Of a stretch of DNA of 64,000 nt, positions 29,616-37,527 are shown piece by piece (position 1 is the stretch's first letter; every line of letters starts with the position of its first letter). The notes under the pieces were generated by a model that worked only from the letters and a program-made list of their open reading frames with translations, was not told the DNA's origin and made no database searches. This stretch comes from 66-474 sp963771735 (GTDB taxonomy: Bacteria; Pseudomonadota; Gammaproteobacteria; Xanthomonadales; Rhodanobacteraceae). The position numbers and the translations under genes were made by a program. Location: contig CAVYUN010000001.1 in NCBI GenBank assembly GCA_963771735.1, positions 558,001 through 622,000 on the forward strand, in the 5' to 3' direction.

Positions 29616-31058
29616 ATGAAATACCTGCGCGCAAGCTGTCTCGCCTTGTTGTCGATCGCGTTTCCCCTGGCCGTGCGCGCACAGATTCCCTCGGTTTGGC
29701 GCGAACAGCAAATCGAGGCCATGAACCAGTCCGATGCGATCATGCAACGTGCACACGAGCGCAAGGACCTGCTGGCTCAATATCAGGTCATGCGCCGTGC
29801 CTACGCCGCGGACGGCAAGCCCGCGTTTCGCGCGATCTTCGGTCAGTACCTGTCCTGGTACCAGAGCTTCATCGGCGACTACGCGGATGCCGAGTCGAGC
29901 TTTTCGATCGACCAGAAACCTATCGCCGGCGATGCGCCATCGCCGTTGACGCAACCCGGCTGGCACGCGGTGCCGGCGCTGGATTACATACCGCAACTTG
30001 CAAAAAAATATCGTGCGGTGTTCGTGAACGAGGCGCACAACATCGCGCTGACGCGGACCCTCACCGTGCGCCTGCTCAAGCCGCTGCGTGCGGAAGGCTT
30101 CAACGTGTTCGCGGTGGAAACCCTGTACCACTCCGACATCGCGGCATTGAACAAGCGGGGCTATCCGACCGCCGACAGCGGCTTCTATATCCGCGAGCCC
30201 ATCTATGCGGAAATGGTGCGCACGGCGCTCAGGCTCGGCTACAAGGTCGTGGCCTACGAGGCGGACGCCGAGCACACGGGCAATGCGCGCGAAGCCCAGC
30301 AGGCCGAGAACCTCTGGAAAATCCTCAAGGACGACCCGAACGCGAAACTGGTGGTCAACGCGGGCTACGCGCACATCCAGAAGACCGGGCAATTCCTGGG
30401 GGCGCAATCGATGGCGGAACATTTCATCAAGGATTCCGGCATCCAGCCATTATCCGTTGAGCAGACCATCCTTATCCCGCACCAGGACCGTTCGATGGAC
30501 TACCCGGAGTACGACGCCATCGTTGCGGCCACGCACCCCTCGCAACCCGTCGTGTACATCGACAAGGATGGCGAGCCGTGGTCATTGCGGTCCGGCTACG
30601 ACATCAGCGTCATCTTCCCGGAAGAGCATTTCGTCCGCGGCCGTCCAACCTGGGTCGGCCTGTGGGGTGCACGTTTGCCGTACGTAGTTAACGGGAGCGT
30701 CTGCCAGCGCCATTGGCCGTGCATGGTCGCGGCGCGCTACGCGGACGAATCCGACGACGCCATCCCGGCCGACCGCATGGTGCTCGATCCCGTTTCACTG
30801 ATGGCCATCAACGATATCAAGATCACCACTGGCGACTACAGCACCCCCATCGGCCAGCTTTACCTGCGACCGGGCTACCGCTACCGACTCAGGATCAGCG
30901 ATGAGAGAGGAACCCTCATCGGCAGCCAGATCATCCAGGTGACGTCACCCGCCGGGCCAGCGGCAGCGACGCGAGAGACCAATCGGCAATCGCAAGTGCG
31001 GTGTACTCCCGTGCTCAAACAGCTCATGCCCGGAGCCGTGTCTTGCCAACACCCCTGA
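29616..31058 (+). CDS. Exported Tiki/erythromycin-esterase-like protein of unknown function
   Basis: A 480-residue secreted protein with a signal peptide ending near VRA-Q at residue 22. Its central domain has FVNEAHNIALTRTL, FAVETLYHSD and VVNAGYAHI, which resemble the metal-binding Glu/His motifs of the Tiki/TraB/EreA superfamily. This is a tentative fold assignment. The C-terminal third contains several cysteines and is unassigned. The ATG at 29616, after AGGTGA, is preferred over a GTG at 29607. It overlaps the following RidA gene by 16 bases. Confidence 0.65.
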   Translation: MKYLRASCLALLSIAFPLAVRAQIPSVWREQQIEAMNQSDAIMQRAHERKDLLAQYQVMRRAYAADGKPAFRAIFGQYLSWYQSFIGDYADAESSFSIDQKPIAGDAPSPLTQPGWHAVPALDYIPQLAKKYRAVFVNEAHNIALTRTLTVRLLKPLRAEGFNVFAVETLYHSDIAALNKRGYPTADSGFYIREPIYAEMVRTALRLGYKVVAYEADAEHTGNAREAQQAENLWKILKDDPNAKLVVNAGYAHIQKTGQFLGAQSMAEHFIKDSGIQPLSVEQTILIPHQDRSMDYPEYDAIVAATHPSQPVVYIDKDGEPWSLRSGYDISVIFPEEHFVRGRPTWVGLWGARLPYVVNGSVCQRHWPCMVAARYADESDDAIPADRMVLDPVSLMAINDIKITTGDYSTPIGQLYLRPGYRYRLRISDERGTLIGSQIIQVTSPAGPAAATRETNRQSQVRCTPVLKQLMPGAVSCQHP

Positions 31059-31483
31059 ACGACGCCATCCGTACCGAAACCGCTCCAGGCCCCGTGGGCG
31101 CCTACCCGCATGCGCGCCGGGTCGCCGACCTGCTGTTCCTGTCCGGCATCGGACCGCGCACGCCCGGCAGCAACACGATTCCCGGCAACGTCCACAACCC
31201 GCGCGGCACGCTGGTCGCCCACGACATCGCCGCGCAAACCCGGCAGGTCTTTGCCAACGTGCGCGCGGTGCTGGAAGCCTCGGGTGCGCGCTGGGAAGAC
31301 TTGGTGGACGTGACCGTGTTCCTGACCGACATGGCGCTCGACTTCGACGCCTACAACGCTGTTTGGGCGGAGTATTTCCCGGATCCGGGCAGCGCACCCT
31401 GCCGTACCACGCTCGGCATCACCGCGTTGCCCACCCCGATCGCGATCGAGTTGAAGTGCGTGGCGCGGATTGCGTCCCGCTGA
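31043..31483 (+). CDS. RidA family protein, probable 2-aminomuconate deaminase
   Basis: A 146-residue RidA/YjgF-fold deaminase. The segment GIGPRTPGSNTIPGN near residue 35-50 and the late CRTTLGITALPTP match the subgroup annotated as 2-aminomuconate deaminase, which releases ammonia from 2-aminomuconate. The only start that fits the conserved N-terminus is a TTG at 31043, with GGAG seven bases upstream. It overlaps the previous gene by 16 bases. Together with the dehydrogenase at 27417 it would make two consecutive steps of kynurenine or aminophenol breakdown. Confidence 0.85.
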   Translation: MPTPLNDAIRTETAPGPVGAYPHARRVADLLFLSGIGPRTPGSNTIPGNVHNPRGTLVAHDIAAQTRQVFANVRAVLEASGARWEDLVDVTVFLTDMALDFDAYNAVWAEYFPDPGSAPCRTTLGITALPTPIAIELKCVARIASR

Positions 31484-31489
31484 AAGCCG

Positions 31490-32296
31490 TCAGGCGGCAG
31501 TGGCGTACGCCAGGCATGCTTCCAGCAACTCGCGGATCACGGCTTGCACCGGCGCGGCACGTTCGGGCAGGTATTCGAAACTGTCTTCGTCCATGTAGAT
31601 CGATTGGGCCAGTTCCAGCTGCACCGCTTCGACGCCGGCGTCGCGCCGGCCGTAATGACGCGTGATGTAACCACCCTTGAAACGCCCGTTGACGATGTGG
31701 CTGTAACGGCCCGCATGGCCGTCGGCCTGTTTGCGCAATACTTCGGTCAAACGCGCCTGCAACGCAGGTGAACAGCTTTTCCCGCCCGCGGTGCCGAGAT
31801 TGAAGTCCGGCAACGAGCCGTCGAAAAACATCGGCACCTGGCTCCTGATCGAGTGTCCGTCCCACAGCACCACGCGTGGGTGACCGCGACGCATCCTCGC
31901 CAGCTCTTCGGCCAGCGCATCGTGGTAGGGTCGCCAATACAACTCGCGGCGCAAGGCTATTTCGGCGGCACCCGGCTCGTCGCCGGCGGCATAGATCGAT
32001 TCGCCGGCGAAGGTGGTGACGGGCGTTAGCGAGGTCTCGCTGCGGCCGGGATACAAGGCCTGCCCTTCGGGATCCCTGTTGAGGTCGGCCACGTAGCGCG
32101 ACCAGTGTGGCGCGATGACCGATGCGCCGAGTTCGTGCGCAAAGGCGTAAAGCCTGCCGACGTGCCAGTCGGTATCCGGGACCCGTCTCGCGGCATCGCT
32201 GACGCGTGCGGCGATGGCTGCGGGCAATGCGGTGCCATCGTGCGGCAGGCTGACCAGCAACGGCGCGGTGCCCTCGACGAGTGTGAAATCCGGCAT
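31490..32296 (-). CDS. hutG: N-formylglutamate deformylase
   Basis: A 268-residue zinc-dependent amidohydrolase that converts N-formylglutamate to glutamate and formate, the last step of one histidine degradation route. Conserved segments are LLVSLPHDGTALP, DTDWHVGRLY, YVADLNRDP and VVLWDGHSIRS, followed by FNLGTAGGKSC and the NGRFKGGYITRHYG loop. It is convergent with the RidA gene, with six bases between the stops. Other hut genes are not adjacent. HutD is at 12254. Confidence 0.92.
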   Translation of the reverse strand: MPDFTLVEGTAPLLVSLPHDGTALPAAIAARVSDAARRVPDTDWHVGRLYAFAHELGASVIAPHWSRYVADLNRDPEGQALYPGRSETSLTPVTTFAGESIYAAGDEPGAAEIALRRELYWRPYHDALAEELARMRRGHPRVVLWDGHSIRSQVPMFFDGSLPDFNLGTAGGKSCSPALQARLTEVLRKQADGHAGRYSHIVNGRFKGGYITRHYGRRDAGVEAVQLELAQSIYMDEDSFEYLPERAAPVQAVIRELLEACLAYATAA

Positions 32297-32548
32297 CGCT
32301 GCATTCTACCCGCACGCGCTTGATGCCCGCCTGAGGCAAGCGAAGTCCGGGATTCGGATTGCAGGCGGCAGGCATCGAAGTCGGCCACGGGTGACCGCTC
32401 CGATCAGCATGCGCTTGAGCCGGAAACGGGGATCACCCGACCGCCCCGACGCGACGATCGGGGTCGCTGTCACAAATTTGCAAAATCTTCAGGCGCACGC
32501 CCTTAACCTTGCGCGGTTTGCGCCATAGCGGTCCGACCGGAATACCAC

Positions 32549-35233
32549 TTGAGTCCCTCGCACGCCATCGACACGCGTCCGCGGCGCATCACCGCCTTGG
32601 TCTCGGCATTGCTGCTGGCGCTGCTGGTCGCGGGGCTGAACTTCGCGCTGTGGGCGCTGGCCAACCGGCCGATCAACGTGGTGCCATGGGACGGGCAGGC
32701 TGCCGGCTTCGCCTACAGCCCGTTCCAGCGCTACCAGGGACCGCCGGACAATCTTCCCACCGACGAGGAAGTCGGCGCCGACCTTGCCCTGCTGGCGAAA
32801 CACACCCACCGCATTCGTGTCTACTCGGTGCTGCAATATCCTGAAATTCCCCGGCTGGCGATGCAAGATCACCTCGACGTGATGGCCGGCGCGTGGCTGG
32901 ATCGCCGCGACGGCAACAACGAGAAGGAGATCGACGCGTTGATCGCACAGGCACGTCGCTGGCCGGACATCAAGCGTGTCGAGGTCGGCAACGAGGTGCT
33001 GCTGCGACACGACATGTCACCTCAGCGTTTGATGGCATACATCGACCGCGTGCGCGCCGCTATCCATCAGCCGGTTTCGACCGCCGAGCCGTGGGACATC
33101 TGGGAGAAATATCCGGAATTGGTCCGGCACGTGGATTTCATCACCGTGCACCTGCTGCCCTACTGGGATGGCGTGGCCCGCAAGGACGCCATCGGCGAAG
33201 CCTTGCTGCACTACCAGAACCTGCAGCAGCGCTATCCGCACAAGCACATCGTGATCGGCGAGGTCGGCTGGCCTTCCAACGGCGACCGTTTCGAGTACGC
33301 CAAGCCCTCGGTCGAGAACGAGGCGATCTTCCTGCGCAACTGGTTCCAGGTCGCGCAGGGACTGCATCTCGACTATTACATCATGGAAGCCATCGATCAG
33401 CCGTGGAAACAACAGATTTCCGGCCGCGTCGAAGCCTACTGGGGCGTGTTCAACGCCGACCGAAAGTTGAAATTTCCCATCACCGGGCCGGTGCTGGAAG
33501 ACACGACCTGGCCCTGGAAGGCGCTGGCGTCCGGGCTGCTGGCATTGCTGCCGATGATCTGGTTTGCGTGGCGCTTCGCGCGCTTCAAGTTGACGGGACG
33601 CTTCGTGTTCCTCGCGTTGATCCAGCTGGCCGCCGGCATCATCGTGTGGTCCGTGACGGTGCCTTTCCAGTTCTACCTCGACGTGGTCGACTGGAGCATG
33701 CTGATCATCCTGTTCCCGGCGCAGCTGGCGATCCTGGCGATCCTGCTGATCAACGGCTTCGAGTTCGTCGAGGTGCTGTGGCGCAGGAAATGGCTGCGCC
33801 AGTTCGATCTGCTCAAGCCAGGCCCCGTCGGAGAGCAACCGTTCGTGTCCATCCACCTGGCTTGCTACAACGAGCCGCCGGAGATGGTGATCGCGACGCT
33901 CGATTCGCTGGCGCAACTCGATTACCGCAACTTCGAGGTGCTGGTGATCGACAACAACACCAAGCGCGAGGAAGTCTGGAAGCCCGTCGAGCAGCGCTGC
34001 GCGGAACTCGGCGAGCGGTTCCGTTTCTTCCATCTTGATCCGTGGCCCGGCTTCAAGGCTGGCGCGTTGAACTACGGCCTGAAGCAAACCGATCCGCGCG
34101 CCGACATCATCGCGGTGGTCGACGCCGATTACGTGGTGCGCGCGGACTGGCTGTCCGCGCTGACGGGTTACTTCCATGACCGCAACGTCGCGGTGGTGCA
34201 GTGTCCGCAGGCCCACCGCGATTACATGGGCAACGCGTTCCGGCGCATGACCAACTGGGAATTCGACGGCTTCTTCCGGATCGGCATGCACCATCGCAAC
34301 GAGCGCAACGCGATCATCCAGCACGGCACCATGACCATGGTGCGCCGCGTGGCGCTGGAGGGCACCGGCGGCTGGTCGGAGTGGACGATCTGCGAGGATG
34401 CCGAGCTCGGCCTGCGGCTGATGCACGCCGGCTACCAGACCGTCTACGTCGACGAGCCGATGGGCAAGGGCCTCACGCCCGCCGATTTCCGCGCCTACAA
34501 GAGCCAGCGCTACCGCTGGGCCTTCGGCGCGATGCAGATATTGAAGGGCCGATGGAACTGGATGGTGAAAAAAGGCCCGTTGACCGCCGGCCAGCGCTTC
34601 CACTTCCTGACCGGCTGGTTCTCCTGGTTCGCCGACGCCCTGCACATGGTGTTCACCCTGATGGCGCTGGGCTGGACCGCGGGCATGCTGCTGGCGCCAA
34701 CTATCTTCAGCCTGCCAATGCGACTGTTCCTGGTTCCCGTGATGGGCTTCTTCGTCGCCAAGGCCCTGTTCGGCATCGTGCTGTACCGCGAACGGGTGCC
34801 TTGCGGCTGGCGCGACACCTTGATGGCGTCGATCGCCAGCATGGGGCTTTCGCACGCGATCGCGCGCGGCATCTGGATGGGACTGATCAAACAGAAAATG
34901 GTATTCATCCGCACCGCCAAGAGCCGCAGGCTATCGGGCGGCGCGGCCGGCGCCCTCGCCCCCGTGCGCGAGGAACTGCTGATGTCCATCGCATTGCTGC
35001 TTGCGATCGTCGGCATGGCGGTCGACTTCGGCACCCATTACATCGAAGGCGAGCTGTGGATGGTGATCCTGGGCGCGCAGGCCATCCCCTATCTGTCATC
35101 GATCGTCGGCGCACTCGTGGCACACTACTCCAAGGATCGCCCGGTCCCCGCGCATCAGGATGTCCCGGCACCATCCCGGGCATCGGTGCTGCGTGAACCG
35201 GAAGCGATCGAGGCGCAAACTGCCGCCACGTAA
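32549..35233 (+). CDS. GH17-GT2 membrane beta-glucan synthase (NdvB-like)
   Basis: An 894-residue inner-membrane protein. An N-terminal anchor (residues about 12-35) is followed by a GH17 beta-1,3-glucanase-like domain with RVEVGNEVLL and IGEVGWPSNG, holding the two likely catalytic Glu residues. Two membrane helices follow, then a GT2 glycosyltransferase domain with VVDADYVV, TICEDAELGL and QRYRWAFG (the QxxRW motif), and five or more helices. The order matches Pseudomonas NdvB, which makes cyclic beta-1,3-glucans. The start is a TTG at 32549. No in-frame ATG precedes the anchor. Confidence 0.85.
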   Translation: MSPSHAIDTRPRRITALVSALLLALLVAGLNFALWALANRPINVVPWDGQAAGFAYSPFQRYQGPPDNLPTDEEVGADLALLAKHTHRIRVYSVLQYPEIPRLAMQDHLDVMAGAWLDRRDGNNEKEIDALIAQARRWPDIKRVEVGNEVLLRHDMSPQRLMAYIDRVRAAIHQPVSTAEPWDIWEKYPELVRHVDFITVHLLPYWDGVARKDAIGEALLHYQNLQQRYPHKHIVIGEVGWPSNGDRFEYAKPSVENEAIFLRNWFQVAQGLHLDYYIMEAIDQPWKQQISGRVEAYWGVFNADRKLKFPITGPVLEDTTWPWKALASGLLALLPMIWFAWRFARFKLTGRFVFLALIQLAAGIIVWSVTVPFQFYLDVVDWSMLIILFPAQLAILAILLINGFEFVEVLWRRKWLRQFDLLKPGPVGEQPFVSIHLACYNEPPEMVIATLDSLAQLDYRNFEVLVIDNNTKREEVWKPVEQRCAELGERFRFFHLDPWPGFKAGALNYGLKQTDPRADIIAVVDADYVVRADWLSALTGYFHDRNVAVVQCPQAHRDYMGNAFRRMTNWEFDGFFRIGMHHRNERNAIIQHGTMTMVRRVALEGTGGWSEWTICEDAELGLRLMHAGYQTVYVDEPMGKGLTPADFRAYKSQRYRWAFGAMQILKGRWNWMVKKGPLTAGQRFHFLTGWFSWFADALHMVFTLMALGWTAGMLLAPTIFSLPMRLFLVPVMGFFVAKALFGIVLYRERVPCGWRDTLMASIASMGLSHAIARGIWMGLIKQKMVFIRTAKSRRLSGGAAGALAPVREELLMSIALLLAIVGMAVDFGTHYIEGELWMVILGAQAIPYLSSIVGALVAHYSKDRPVPAHQDVPAPSRASVLREPEAIEAQTAAT

Positions 35234-35682
35234 GGATCGACGTGCAAGCACGCCCTCTCATCACTCCGATCCGGGCTTTCAGGTGGATTTTTCTTGCGCG
35301 CCAGGGTATGTCAACCGCGCGGCGCAGGGTCATGCAACGATGCAGTCCAAGCTTCGACACCGACCATCCTTGGCGTTGCTCGAAGCGACAATTGGCAAGC
35401 TGCTTCGTTTCACCACGTGCGCACGATGCGCGCCAAACAGGGCTCCTCGAACGCGGCGAGTGGACGACGGAACTGCCCGGAGGGTGGCGCACAGGAAGTG
35501 CGCCAGTTCGCCGCAGGCACATGGAGGTGCCTTCGGCGAACCCCGACGGACGCGAGCGAATCCGAGTCATAGGGATGTGCGGAGGACGTGTTCGCGGGGT
35601 GGCCTTCTCTTTACTCCGCGCGTCCTGCCCTCCGCCCTTCGGGCCGCCTTCGGCGTTCTCGCGCGTTCCCGACGCGCGAGTG
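35234..35682. other. Long noncoding leader region upstream of tamA
   Basis: A 449-base gap that holds open frames but no recognisable protein. The first 200 bases show nothing clear. From 35485 it becomes highly structured and continues as a series of hairpins up to 35739 (listed separately). The composition resembles the dispersed structured repeats common in Xanthomonadales intergenic regions. Confidence 0.6.
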
Positions 35683-35739
35683 ATGACTTTCTCTTGGCCA
35701 CGCAAGCGAAAGTCACCCGTCCGCCCGGGAGGCGGACGG
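35485..35739 (+). repeat. Five-hairpin structured element with GGA loops
   Basis: Five hairpins follow one another. A: 35485-35492/35498-35505 (8 bp, loop AGGAA). B: 35506-35513 plus 35515-35520 against 35527-35532 plus 35534-35541 (loop ATGGAG). C: 35658-35666/35672-35680 (9 bp). D: 35685-35696/35703-35714 (11 of 12 bp). E: 35717-35725/35731-35739 (9 bp). GGA in the loops of A and B matches the CsrA/RsmA recognition pattern. The element could be a small RNA, a tamA leader or a mobile repeat. Confidence 0.6.
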
Positions 35740-37527
35740 AAAAAGACAGGGACGTCGAAGTCGGCACACCCACTCGGATGCATCTTCGCCACGCTGGCGT
35801 TGCTGGCATTCGCCAGCGCGCCAATCGCCCGCGCCGACACGATGAAAGTGACGATCAGCGGCGTCGACAAGGAACTTGCCAGCGCCGTCCGGGCGCAATT
35901 GACCGCCAGTCAGTACGCAGGCCGCAAGGATGTCAGCGACACCCAGGCCCGCGTGCTTGCGGACGATGCAGGCAAGCAGGCTGCAAAGGCATTGCAGCCC
36001 TACGGCTATTACAACGCCCGCGCCAGCCAGGACCTGCGGCATCAGGGCAGTGAATGGGTGTTGCAGCTGAAGATCGATCCCGGCCCGGCCACCAAGGTCG
36101 CGACACTGGATGTCACGGTGCCGGACATTGCGCTGAAACTGAAGCCTGTGCGTCAGGCGGTCCATGCGTTTCATCCGCGCGTGGGCGAACAGATGAACGA
36201 CGCCACGTATGAAGCGTCCAAGGCCACGATCGGCACCGCATTGCAGGAGAACGGCTATCTCGATGCGAAAGCCACGCTGCACAAGGTCGAGGTCACACGC
36301 GCCGACAACCGCGCAGCGATTCACCTGCACTACGACGCTGGCCAGCGTTACAAGCTGGGCGATGTCGGCTTTGAAGGTTCCCAGTTCCGGCCTGGCTTCC
36401 TGCAGCGTTACGTACCGTGGAAATCCGGCGACTGGTATTCGCAGTCCGACCTGCTGGCCTTGCAGCAGGAACTCACCGACGCCGACTACTTTTCCATCGT
36501 CGACGTCGAACCCGAAGTCGCGAAGGCGAAAAATCACGTGGTGCCCGTCAAGGTCGAAGTCGCGCCGGCCAAACGCACGGTCTTCACCGCCGGCGTGTTC
36601 GTCGGTACGGATACCGGCCCCGGCGTGCGCGGCGGCATCAAGCGACGCTGGATCAACCGCCGCGGCCACACGCTGGACAACCAGGTGATCATCGCCCAGC
36701 GCCTGAAGACGGCGCAGGTCGTTTACGGAATCCCGCGTCCGGGCCACGATCACGCCAGCTTCAACCTCGGCGTCGGCTATCGCGATGAAAACACCCGGAC
36801 CTCGGTGTCGCGCACGTTCTCGATAGCCGCCAACGAAACCCGCGACTGGCACGGTTTCGTGCGCACCATCGGCGTGCACCTGCTGAGCGGCACCTACACC
36901 GTCGGCAACTCCAACGGCAGCCTCGACATCCCGGGCATCGAACACGGTCGCAGCACCCTGATCTATCCCGAACTCGGTCTGACCAAGAAAGTCGCGGACA
37001 ATCCGTTGTTCGTGCGCAAGGGCTATTCGATCAACCTGATCGCGCGCGCCGGCCCCGGCATCGACACCCGTTTCGCGCAGGCACTCGCCGATGTGGTCTG
37101 GATCCGCGGCCTCGGACGCAGCAACCGCCTGATCCTGCGCGGTGATGCCGGCATCACCAGCGTCGCCGACTTCAGCCAGCTGCCGCCGCAGTTGCGCTTC
37201 TTCGCCGGCGGCGACCGCTCGATCCGCGGCTACGCCTACCAGGCGATCGGACCGCGCAACAGCTACGGGCTGGTGGTTGGTGGCCAGCGCTTGCTGGTCG
37301 CCAGCGCCACGATCGAACACTATTTCACCCGCGACTGGGGCATGGCTGCCTTCGTCGACTCGGGCGACGCCTTCGACGGCACGGATTTCCATGACAACAC
37401 CGGCGCCGGCATCGGCTTGCGTTGGCGATCACCGGTCGGCATGGTGCGGGTCGACGTCGGCTTTCCGATCCACAACGCCTACTACCACGGTGCGCAATTG
37501 CACATCGTGATCGGACCCGATCTGTGA
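35683..37527 (+). CDS. tamA: Outer-membrane assembly protein TamA (Omp85 family)
   Basis: An Omp85-family outer-membrane protein of the translocation and assembly module. The signal peptide core CIFATLALLAFASAPIARA-D is followed by about three POTRA domains and a 16-strand barrel, with the Omp85 loop-6 motif in GGDRSIRGYAYQAIGP. Up to 614 residues are predicted. The start is uncertain: the only in-frame ATG before the signal peptide, at 35683, lies inside the hairpin element and adds a basic 30-residue extension. An out-of-frame ATG lies close to the signal peptide near 35778. tamB begins with an overlapping GTGA. Confidence 0.88.
   Translation: MTFSWPRKRKSPVRPGGGRKKTGTSKSAHPLGCIFATLALLAFASAPIARADTMKVTISGVDKELASAVRAQLTASQYAGRKDVSDTQARVLADDAGKQAAKALQPYGYYNARASQDLRHQGSEWVLQLKIDPGPATKVATLDVTVPDIALKLKPVRQAVHAFHPRVGEQMNDATYEASKATIGTALQENGYLDAKATLHKVEVTRADNRAAIHLHYDAGQRYKLGDVGFEGSQFRPGFLQRYVPWKSGDWYSQSDLLALQQELTDADYFSIVDVEPEVAKAKNHVVPVKVEVAPAKRTVFTAGVFVGTDTGPGVRGGIKRRWINRRGHTLDNQVIIAQRLKTAQVVYGIPRPGHDHASFNLGVGYRDENTRTSVSRTFSIAANETRDWHGFVRTIGVHLLSGTYTVGNSNGSLDIPGIEHGRSTLIYPELGLTKKVADNPLFVRKGYSINLIARAGPGIDTRFAQALADVVWIRGLGRSNRLILRGDAGITSVADFSQLPPQLRFFAGGDRSIRGYAYQAIGPRNSYGLVVGGQRLLVASATIEHYFTRDWGMAAFVDSGDAFDGTDFHDNTGAGIGLRWRSPVGMVRVDVGFPIHNAYYHGAQLHIVIGPDL

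Noticed and set aside
33017..34855. 612-codon minus-strand frame inside the GH17-GT2 gene
   Set aside because: It is a shadow of the glycosyltransferase with typical antisense composition (His/Gln/Arg) and no start signals.
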